From Marsupella aquatica (Eukaryota; Marchantiophyta), in the NCBI GenBank assembly GCA_973895155.1, contig OZ316892.1:17050001-17114000 (forward strand): 64,000 nucleotides of DNA. The letters run 5' to 3'. Below are positions 55,589 to 64,000 of this stretch, piece after piece (positions within the stretch are counted from its first letter, which is position 1; the number at the start of each line of letters is the position of its first letter). The notes beneath the pieces were generated by a model. It was not told the origin of the DNA, ran no database searches, and worked only from the letters and a program-made list of their open reading frames with translations. A program made the translations under genes and the position numbers.

Positions 55589-58008
55589 ATGGGAGCACGC
55601 GAGGAGATGCGCGAAGACGAGGGCGGCTCCAAAGGCGCTGGTGGTGGGAACGGAAATGCTGAGGAAGGCGGAGGCGATGATGGAGTCCAGAAAGGCACGC
55701 CGGGGAAGCTGGAATCCCGTGACAGCCCTGACATCGATCACAGGAAGCTGGATCCAGTTGGTTATTCGTGGAACGAAAGAGGATTGCTGGAAGAGCGCTG
55801 GTTCTCGACTCCGTTCCCTCAGGTTCGAGGTGAGTGTACTGCATCGATGGATAGAATCGATTGATAGGGTGTCCCGAGCTCTGTATCTCTCAGCTTATTT
55901 CTCTTGCGAGGCTGTGCTCCTTACGGCTATAATTAATTGGTATATGATGACTTTGCCACTGTGGATTCGAGCTGGTGCTGTGAAAAGGGAAGTTTGCAAA
56001 ACTTGTTCTCCGTGTAAGGTGACATCTCTCCAGAGCTCACCCGGCTAGCTCCATTGAATGACTGTCCGTCCAAGCTCCCATTGAAGCCCAGGAGGAGCGA
56101 AATCACCTTGAAAATACCACTATCTCTATTTTATTCCAAACACATAACAAGAAACAGATATGAAACGTGCAGTAGCTGAGAGTTCCGACCATCCGAAGAC
56201 ACTCAAGATGGAAAACCAACATGAATATGATCAATTCAGAAATTCAACCAAACTTATCGTTTGGTTCGTCGCTGAACATCACATTCTCAGAACTACAAAA
56301 CAGGAATTCGTGGGCCTCAACAACAGACACGATGATGAACCTTCCAGTCCATCTGTTGATAATCACTTCTTAATCCTCCCAGAGATCATCTTGTAAGGTG
56401 GCAGCGCTAACCTGAACATGCCAAAAATGCGACAACTCGTTCCAAACTCGCAGGAAACCCCGAGGTGCTTTCAGGGAACCCGCATAAAGACGGAAGGTAG
56501 GGCATTCGAATAACTGTGATAGAGCAGCTAGTTCATACTTACTTCTACACAACGTACCACTCAACTGCCAGCGGGAGCGAGTTTGATACAGTGCTTCTTG
56601 TGTAGACTCCAGAGTTTGACCCGCAGACGCAAAACAAAGATCTAATTCAATATTCCGTCAACCCCTGCCATTGAAACTGTACTCCTCGAATAGCATCTCA
56701 TTTTACAACAAACTGCTGCACCGAATGACTTGCGTTGAGATTGTGTCACAGGAAAGTCTCTACGGGAATCATGGCCGCTGGTTACACAAGCCTTGAAGGA
56801 ATGTGGCATTGCCTGCGAGCTTAATCTGGTAATTGAGGCTGCATCTTCATTCCTGAGTGCTTTAGCATTGCTGTCTGTATGCGTGATTTACTGCTCGGTT
56901 CACAAGTGGAAGGCAGTGTACGTCTAGAAATTAGGCTCTTTTTAAAAGTATTCTGTCGAGCCTCTAGCTTTCAATCCTGATGGTGGAACGCTGGAGGCTA
57001 GGATACTGTCGGGTGGAGATTCGTTCCCGCCCCACTCCTCTGTACCTTTACTGCCATCTACGCTTGAAGATTTATTAGAATACGTCCATGAGTGCTTCCA
57101 TTTCTATCTTCTAAAACGTCAGTTACATTTAATTGGTGCCATACAGGTGGAGAATAGAATGATAGTGTCCACGACCAGGAAAACTCGGGACCCTTTCATG
57201 ATCACTAAGGCGAGGGATCTAATTAAGCTTCTCTCTCGGAGTGTTCCCGTAGCTCAGGTTTGTTCCTTTGCCCTCCTGAAAGATCTATGTATTCAGATCC
57301 CACCTGTTGACACAGTAGAACTCGTACCCTTGGCAATTGTTAACCCCTGTGAAATTCCTGTGGACTGTAGGCTGTAAAAATACTGGATGACGACATCCAG
57401 TGCGACATTATAAACGTTGGTAGCATCCTCCGAAACAAGGTTTGCTTCTTTGTTACGTCACCTGCTCTGGTTGGTTGGCTCTGTTGAAAAGGCTATGCAA
57501 GGGACAATCTACGACGAGTATGTCTACTTTGAGCTTGTCCTGCTTGTGATTAAATTTGAAGGTGTGTTGGTGCGAAAACACTTTGGTTTCAAACAAATTT
57601 TTCATCTTTATTCCAGGAGCGTCACGTGAAACGTAGACCACAACTGTTGGGTCCTAATGGAACAACTTCAAAGGTTCTGACATGTACGCCTGCTCATCCT
57701 CTTTTCTGAAAATTTTCCTTGCCCAGAGATTGTTTTGTACCATGGACACATAGTGGCTGAATCCTCTAGGGAAACAATCATACCGACGTTATTTCTGTGT
57801 TCTCAGCTCAATTTGCTGTGAATTCGTTGTCCTTATGATGTGCAGGCCATCGAACTTTTGACAGAACGCTACTTGCTGGTCCAGGTTTGTAGAAAGACTG
57901 CATTTTAATATGTTCAATTTTGAAGCTGGGATTCTCGCTCAGGTGGACACGCAAACCCATAGAAGTCCTGCAAATTGTTGAAAGAACTATTGGTAGAGCG
58001 GTCAATTA
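55589..58008 (+). pseudogene. KRR1: KRR1-like (KH-domain ribosome biogenesis factor), truncated
   Basis: KRR1 is a nucleolar KH-domain protein of the small-subunit processome. Exons with GT/AG borders and matching phases are: 55589-55829 (acidic Gly-rich start, then SWNERGLLEERWFSTPFPQVR), 56752-56828 (SWPLVTQALKECGIACELNL), 57147-57257 ([20 protein letters not shown]), 57371-57439 ([21 protein letters not shown]), 57617-57673 (ERHVKRRPQLLGPNGTTSK) and 57846-57884 (AIELLTERYLLVQ). The order and spacing match KRR1 closely. The next exon (from 57943) has lost the VAAMGP part, shifts frame and ends in TAG, and the lysine-rich C-terminal third is absent. It is therefore a broken or recombined copy. 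A second copy of the KRRQR exon lies at 58249-58308. Confidence 0.85.
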
Positions 58009-58099
58009 GATTCATTGGGATTTGTAGGCCCGGTATCTGGCCACTTCTCTCGGTCTCATGTCTTGCTCGACTTAGTTGCCCGTGCTACCAATGCTACCG

Positions 58100-58308
58100 A
58101 TTGGCGTTTAGGCTCGAAGATTTATAGGACATGTCCATAGAAGCAATTTCAGTTGTGCCCCTTGAGCTTGTCCTGCTTCTGATTAAATTTTGAGTTGTTC
58201 ATTGCCAAAGCCGTATTACTGAGCAGCTTTTATTCATTTTTTCTTTAGGAGCACGTCATGAAACGTAGACAACGAGTATTTGGTCCGAATGGAGCAGTTA
58301 CTCTCAAG
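58100..58308 (+). repeat. Duplicated KRR1 intron plus KRRQR exon
   Basis: 'cttgagcttgtcctgctt.tgattaaatttt' and the following acceptor plus exon (GAGCACGTCATGAAACGTAG...) repeat the segment at about 57530-57673. The duplicate exon encodes EHVMKRRQRVFGPNGAVTLK, closer to canonical KRR1 than the upstream copy. It runs straight into the receptor-kinase ORF. Confidence 0.75.
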
Positions 58309-60618
58309 GGACTATGGCTAGTGATACTTTTGATATCATGGTCACTGTCGTCGGAAGGTCAGAGCAGCTCCCTTCCTCCAGCTGCAGCACCTCTGTGTCC
58401 TTTAGACTTCACCATGTTGAACCAGCACCCGAGTGTGGCCAATGCGGTGATGAATACTGCGAACAATACACTACAATGCGCGGAATATAATGCTGGTCTG
58501 GAAGCTGTGATCGCCTCGTACCTGAAAAATTCGAGTTACTTCCTCTTACCGAAGGGCATCTCAAGAGCCTGCCAGAATGCCTACCAATCCCAGCTGGAAT
58601 CACAAGGGGTGCCCTCAGGGTTCAACATCTCCCAGACATGCAAACCCAACCCGCTATTCTCAGAGCGAGGAGCAAATGTCTGCCACAACATTCAATCAGC
58701 ACAAGACTTCCTCAGGTTGATATCTGAAACTCAGTTGAACCAATTGAATAGCTCTTGCTCAGGGCCTCTGCTACCCTCTGCTAATTGCGGAGTCTGCAAC
58801 GAGGCCATGAGCAACATTGTGGTCACTCTCAATGGGGTCTCCGGAAGTAATTTGTCCTGCGTCTCTTTTGTTAACATTTACACCATAGCTTTTGTCAACA
58901 TCCCCGGACCAACCGATCCCAACACCCTCCTCTGCATTCTTTACATAGAAACGCAGGGTGGGAAGGGGAATCGCAATTTGAAATTCATAGGTGTTGGAGT
59001 GGGAGGAATGTTCTTCATTTGCATCGTTGCTGCTCTCGTAATATACTACAAATACTGGCGAAAGAAGAAGGCTGACCGTAAGGCGAGAAAGAAGAGGACC
59101 CAGGATTTGCTGAGTGCCAGCAGTGTCCCCACCAGCAGCATCAACTGGTTTGACATTGATGTGCTCAAGAGAGCCACTGGGAACTTCAATCGGAACAATA
59201 TTCTAGGCACAGGGGGCTATGGCAATGTATACAAAGGTACCCTGGAGGATGGGTCAATAGTAGCGATCAAGAGGTTCAAAAATTGCTCCCCATCTGGAGA
59301 CAAGGACTTTGTCCATGAGGTGGAGATGATAAGCAGCGTGAAGCATAGACACCTAGTGGAGATTCGAGGTTGTTGTGTGGACAGCAGCTCGGTGAATGGG
59401 CATCAGCGGATCATTGTCTATGATTACATGTCCAATGGCAGTTTGGCGGATCATCTCTTCATGAAGGAAGGGAGGCCGTCAGAAGGAGGGATCGTGTTGA
59501 GCTGGGTCACAAGGAAGAATATCGCTATTGGTGTGGCCAGAGGATTATCATACTTACACCATGATGCTGTCCCTGCCATTTACCATAGGGACATCAAATC
59601 CAGCAACATACTGCTAGATGACGATTGGAGCGCTCGTCTCGCAGATTTCGGATTAGCGAAGTTCACTCCGGAGGGCGTCTCTCATGTGACCACCAAAGTG
59701 GCTGGCACTTACGGGTATGTTGCCCCAGAGTATGCTCTCTATGGCCAGCTGACGGAGAAGAGTGACGTTTACAGCTTTGGGATGGTGGTGTTGGAGTTGG
59801 TGTCAGGGAGGAAAGCTTTGGCAGCAAATGCTGCTGATCCAACAAAGACTCTGTTGTCAGATTGGGCATGGCCGCTGGTGAAGCAGCGCAGGTGGAGAGC
59901 CATAGTGGATCCTAGAATGGAAGGTGATATTGGCTCTGACGAGGAGATGGAGGGTTTCATCCTTGTAGGTCTTTTGTGTGCTCACCCACAGGTTGCCTTC
60001 AGGCCGTCCATTGATCAAGCCCTCAAAATGCTGGAGAGGGGTCCATTCGGTGTAAGCGTTCCTGATCGGCCTCTCCCATTTACCTCTGGCCGAGCTGAGA
60101 TTTTCGAAGCCTTGTCTCGAGAGTCTCAAGAAAACCAAGACCGGTCCAGGAGAACAGGCTATTCGTCTTACAGCTTGAGCTCATTGAGTTTTCAATCGTC
60201 AGACTATTCAGGATCTTTGCCGTCGTCTTGGTATGAGAGGAAGGTATCAGACAAGACTCAAGACATGAGCTTTCAGTCTTCAGATCCATCAGCATCGCTC
60301 CCATCTTTGTATGAAAGAAGAGTGTCACCACGTAGAACACAAGAGAATAGCATTCAGTCATCAGAAGCATCCTTGCCATCCTTGAAGGAAATGGTGGTGT
60401 CATCCAACAAAGTTCAAAACCAGGGCACAGACATTCCGGCATCCCAGCTCTCTGCTCTCCACGGGGGTAAGGTTTCTCCAGATAGGACACGGGATAGTGA
60501 TGTAGAGAAACGTGTTTCACCGGATGGGACACGAGATGGTGATGTAGAGAAACGTTTTTCACCGGATGGGACACGAGATGGTGATGTCGAGAAACAGGTT
60601 TCACCGAATAGAACATGA
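58258..60618 (+). CDS. SPARK-domain receptor-like kinase (RKF3-like)
   Basis: An intact intronless ORF of 786 residues. Residues 1-17 come from the duplicated KRR1 exon (MKRRQRVFGPNGAVTLK). They supply the basic n-region for the hydrophobic run GLWLVILLISWSLS, so together they form a plausible signal peptide. The ectodomain (about 40-235) is Cys-rich with a SPARK-like pattern (CPLDF, SRACQNAY, CGVCNEAM) and several N-glycosylation sites. The transmembrane helix is about 241-264, followed by a basic stop-transfer. The kinase domain (about 312-595) is complete: GTGGYG 317-322, Lys338, Glu354, HRD 443-445, DFG 463-465 and APE 489-491, so it should be active. This layout matches plant RKF3-type kinases, which are also intronless. 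The Ser-rich tail ends in 42-bp tandem repeats. Function and ligand are unknown. Confidence 0.9.
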   Translation: MKRRQRVFGPNGAVTLKGLWLVILLISWSLSSEGQSSSLPPAAAPLCPLDFTMLNQHPSVANAVMNTANNTLQCAEYNAGLEAVIASYLKNSSYFLLPKGISRACQNAYQSQLESQGVPSGFNISQTCKPNPLFSERGANVCHNIQSAQDFLRLISETQLNQLNSSCSGPLLPSANCGVCNEAMSNIVVTLNGVSGSNLSCVSFVNIYTIAFVNIPGPTDPNTLLCILYIETQGGKGNRNLKFIGVGVGGMFFICIVAALVIYYKYWRKKKADRKARKKRTQDLLSASSVPTSSINWFDIDVLKRATGNFNRNNILGTGGYGNVYKGTLEDGSIVAIKRFKNCSPSGDKDFVHEVEMISSVKHRHLVEIRGCCVDSSSVNGHQRIIVYDYMSNGSLADHLFMKEGRPSEGGIVLSWVTRKNIAIGVARGLSYLHHDAVPAIYHRDIKSSNILLDDDWSARLADFGLAKFTPEGVSHVTTKVAGTYGYVAPEYALYGQLTEKSDVYSFGMVVLELVSGRKALAANAADPTKTLLSDWAWPLVKQRRWRAIVDPRMEGDIGSDEEMEGFILVGLLCAHPQVAFRPSIDQALKMLERGPFGVSVPDRPLPFTSGRAEIFEALSRESQENQDRSRRTGYSSYSLSSLSFQSSDYSGSLPSSWYERKVSDKTQDMSFQSSDPSASLPSLYERRVSPRRTQENSIQSSEASLPSLKEMVVSSNKVQNQGTDIPASQLSALHGGKVSPDRTRDSDVEKRVSPDGTRDGDVEKRFSPDGTRDGDVEKQVSPNRT
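60460..60614 (+). repeat. 42-bp coding tandem repeat in the kinase tail
   Basis: 14-residue units of the type SPDGTRDGDVEKRF occur about 3.5 times at the C-terminus (SPDRTRDSDVEKRV, SPDGTRDGDVEKRF, SPDGTRDGDVEKQV). The two inner DNA copies are nearly identical, which implies recent expansion in frame. Confidence 0.85.
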
Positions 60619-60702
60619 GAGGTCATGCCAGAATTCCTCACTCGCAAGGATACTTAGAATGGTACTCTTGAGAGAGCATTTGATCAAAGTACCAATCTGC
60701 AA

Positions 60703-60970
60703 TCCCGTTTCTCCAAGAGGGGACGTGTACAGTTTCGGGATCCTGGTATTGAAGTTACTCGACCTTCACATGTTCAAGGATGATGGGTCTCTCATGATTT
60801 GGTCCCAAGCCGGATTCGCTCGCAAGATTATGAATGACCTGGATCCAACTCTCGTTGGATCAAAAAGAATGAAGCAGGCGACTCTCTCCACGAAAGTCTC
60901 GTTGATTGGTCCTAAGGAGGCTCTGGAGAACCGCCTTATCATGAAGATGGTCCTGGACATGCTGTGTTAA
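60703..60970 (+). pseudogene. Receptor-kinase C-lobe fragment
   Basis: The frame reads GDVYSFGILVLKLLDL, then MIWSQAGFARKIMNDLDPTL and RLIMKMVLDMLC, matching the region from kinase subdomain IX onward (SDVYSFGxxxLELL...). There is no N-lobe, HRD or DFG. It is out of register with the intact kinase stop at 60618, so it is a separate relic of a second receptor kinase of a different subfamily, left by tandem duplication or recombination. Confidence 0.7.
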
Positions 60971-61799
60971 AGGCTCGCAAAAATCTTTCTTTCTTCATTG
61001 GCTCGAAACAATTCTTTTCTTGGAAGCCTCTACTGGTGCTTAAGACTTGTCCCCGGCAAGATCTGATGCGTAGAGCTCTTAGACTTTTGCTGTCGAGGCC
61101 AGAACTCCATTCTGGCAGGGCTGGTCATTTGACAGGAGCTGAGTAAGGAAGGTTTGAAGGTCATCTGCTGGCATCAGTGAACGTTTATGTGGTGCTGCGC
61201 CTAGAACATAGCTGGAGTGAACACATGATTACAGAAGTTCACCGTATCTGTCATGCAGCGCAGCAAATGATATGATAGAGTTCAGACTCACCTGACTCTT
61301 CATTGTATTTGTAGCATTGAATTATTTGCATTTCCGCGATCGGTTTCCAAAGATGATGTGGATGGTTACATCTGACAGCTTTATGAAGCTCAATTTCTGC
61401 CGGAAACATTCTCTCGAAACTAGACATTAGGATCAATTTGTTTACCCAGACTTGTACTTACAATAGACAGTTCTGCCTCCTAAATTGTGGAGGTTCAAGG
61501 GAGTTCTCCATATTGATAGAAACAAATTCTATTCTTTGTCTACCACAGCGTTCGGCCATTGACACTTCTTCATAGACGGACGAAGTTATGACAAGAGTAC
61601 TCAGGATAGCCCAGCTTCAAGTCCTGTTGTGTTGCGTTGGGTTGGGAGGATTTAAACAGAAATGTATACCGTTTTCAAGCATATCCCACTAACGGGATTG
61701 TCGTCTAGTAAATGGTTGGATTGGTGTCTCATGAATGTCTCTGCTTTGATTTCGCGGATTAACATGCATTTCTTTTTCACGTCGTCTCTGATCTTGGAG
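60971..61799. other. Intergenic, no gene recognised
   Basis: No supported coding region. Some open frames, no domain seen. Confidence 0.4.
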
Positions 61800-61962
61800 G
61801 CTCAGGTAATTTGGATGTTTGTTGGATTGCAAATGCGGAATGTTTTGCCCTGTCTCAGGGGCCAGTCAATGAGTTGTTCGCTCAGATAATTTGGATGTTT
61901 GTTGGATTGCAAATGCCGAATGTTTTGCCTTGTCTTAGAGGCGAGTCAATGAGTTGGTTCAA
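61800..61962. repeat. Two-copy ~81-bp tandem repeat
   Basis: 'ataatttggatgtttgttggattgcaaatgc' begins both units (about 61805 and 61886), with a few substitutions between copies. Confidence 0.75.
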
Positions 61963-64000
61963 TATATTCTTACTTGATGAATCTGCTTCATGTATGATTA
62001 CCCTTCTGTTTTGAAGGACCTGGCAGGTTGTTCAAGTCATTGAAGATATTGTGAGGGTTGGGTTTAATCCAAACCAGAAGATTGTCCATACACATGATGC
62101 ATACTATCCAACAACTTATTTGAAATAGAGTACAGCAAATTGAAAGGAACCGGCTGCATGGATGGCGTTGCCTTGAAGGGTGTTTTCAGCTTGGACGGTG
62201 AGCCAGGGACATAGCGAATGGATGACGTGATTCGGCGCTGTTTTAAGGGCTAAAATTAGCCACATTTAGTCACTGAAAAAGTCTTCCTTATTCTTGGCAA
62301 AAACTTGTTAGGTTTTTTGTGTTAGACTACACCAGTTTCACACCTAACCACCCTGTTAACTACTGTAGAATCTGAAAATTATGCTTAAATCTATGGAGAT
62401 CGTAGGATAAAAAATTAATCTAAGAAATTGGATAGTGGTTTTTATAGCCTTTGAGTAGCTACTTTCTGACCTAACCACACACCCTGTTAATATGACACTT
62501 TTACTTAAATCTTGGGAATTAATCCATGGACCCTCATGTTGTACAACATAGATTTTTATTCACGTTAGACATTACGAAATCACGGGTAAAATATAATTTT
62601 CAAATTATTTACACAATTATTATCGAATGGTGACAATGCTGAGCTCATTAGGACCGACTCTTCAAGATCTTTCCAACGCCATATTATACGTGAGTTTACA
62701 TTATGATTTGACTCAACAAAATCAAATCAAAAATTGCTGCCCGGAAAATTTTATGTTTTGAATAAAATCAAAATGTAAATAAAATTGTTTACAAGGAACA
62801 GTTTTACCTCAACTTTTTTGTCTATTGATTTGCATGTCAGATATTTTTACATTCTTTTTTACAACAAAGTTGCCACAAACACGAATATAGAAGTTAATTT
62901 TATCCAAAAACAAATCTTTTCCTGTTTGGAGCATGCCATGATGATGTGGCGCGCTGTGAAGCCAGGAATTTTGGAAAGGATCCCTAATGGGGGTCCGTAA
63001 ATAAAAGAAAATCTCCAGCTCTGAAGGGATGTCATCAATGTAGAAGCGTATGAATTAGAGTGTATGTGGGACTTGTTTGAATAAAAAACTTTTGTATTTT
63101 AAGGAATTATTGCAGATTAACTCTTTTTATACTAATTAGGTAAAGGTACATCATTTTTCAATGAAACGTATAGTTTTCTTGATGCAAAGCTGACCATCAT
63201 TGTTTTAATATGAAGGCGTTTTTCAATGGTAGGGATTGATTATCAATTCATTATGCGAGGAAGATATTTACAATATTTTGTAGAATCATTTGTTAGGGAA
63301 TAAATGAAATACAAAGGTCAGTCTTTCAACAAACTTTTTGGATTTAATAACATGCAGTTAAAGAATTTCTATCTATCATTCTCATGATCTTACTACTACA
63401 ATACCCTATCCCGCCAAAAGTGGTGGGTTGTCCATTTACAAAATCACTTTTGGAGTGAACATTCCATGACATTCGATTTATAAGCTCTTTTATCCTAGCC
63501 TTTCATTACTCAAAAGACAATCTCCTTAATCCAAAGCAAACAAGACTAAGTTTTTTGGTATGCACAAAGATTCTCTAAGAGGGGCATGATGGCATATGTG
63601 AGTGCCATGTGTTCACATTGGAATGGGGGCACTTAGTACACCATTATGAGGGGATAGTGACTAGGAAATTAACATAAAGTTCAAAGTAGGGAGAGGAATT
63701 AAGGATGCAACCATGGGTGAAGGGATGAATAGTATCATGCCCTCCCATAAGTACAAGATAGGGGATGAGACAAAGTGGAGCAAAGGAAGGTGAAAACAAA
63801 GAAAATAATAATAAGACAATAGGAGGGAAAAAGGAGAAAATGAACACCCTTGCCTTTCATTGGGGTTTTTTTTTTTTTTGGGGGGGGGGGAGAAGGGAGA
63901 AGGGAGACCAGCCCAAGAGAAAGGGGGAGAGGAGGCCATGAGGAGGAGAGGGGATGTCGCCCTCCACCTAGGGTTGTGTGAATGTGCCTACTGCTTCTCT
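61963..64000. other. AT-rich intergenic, no gene recognised
   Basis: Long AT-rich stretch with no recognisable gene. A poly-T/poly-G run (T about 13, G about 10) lies near 63866-63890 beside purine-rich AGGGAGA repeats. Confidence 0.5.

Overview
The window looks like nuclear DNA of a streptophyte plant, and the repeat content suggests a non-angiosperm lineage; I cannot name the species. The evidence is spliced genes with GT/AG introns, a SPARK-type receptor-like kinase, a KRR1-like gene, a gamma-carbonic-anhydrase retrocopy, a Ty1/copia element with the plant-type TGGTATCAGAGC primer binding site, and degenerate TTTAGGG-like tracts. Most of the window is transposable elements nested in one another. 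Few host genes appear intact.

Layout: (1) 504-6821 is copy A of a TTAA-flanked, Kolobok-like DNA transposon, called X here, with a broken transposase gene and a small antisense ORF. (2) 6826-20086 is mostly non-coding with several short tandem arrays, a cytochrome P450 relic and a spliced minus-strand gene (about 15.0-18.45 kb) whose product has a plastid-transit-like N-terminus. (3) 20091-39326 is copy B of X, split by an 11,787-bp element at 21906-33692. (4) 39738-40072 is a solo copia LTR. (5) 41546-48483 is a full-length but decayed copia element with LTRs. (6) 49441-54520 is a processed gamma-carbonic-anhydrase pseudogene with a 15-bp target-site duplication and poly(A), itself interrupted by a 4.2-kb non-LTR retrotransposon with a restriction-like endonuclease. 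(7) 55589-60970 is a KRR1-like gene with a broken seventh exon, a duplicated KRR1 exon fused in frame to an intact receptor-like kinase ORF, and a kinase fragment. (8) 61-64 kb is AT-rich with nothing recognised.

The main discovery candidate is the 11.8-kb element. Its ends are fixed by comparison with the uninterrupted copy A: terminal inverted repeats starting AACACGATTTC (23 of 25 matches) and a 4-bp AGCA duplication. It carries a DUF7869-like transposase gene on the plus strand. On the minus strand is a three-exon gene joining a GS/R-rich N-terminal region, a ParB-like domain and a beta-class (motif IV before I) DNA methyltransferase. Two further minus-strand ORFs follow, one with an F-box. 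About 20 near-copies of the palindrome CGATAAATTTATCG lie in it and none were noticed outside; several have GGAATG exactly 7 bases upstream. Together this suggests a mobile element that carries its own DNA-modifying and site-recognising machinery.

All calls are from reading the sequence by eye and from remembered family features; no database search was run. Splice sites, domain assignments and copy counts should be treated accordingly.
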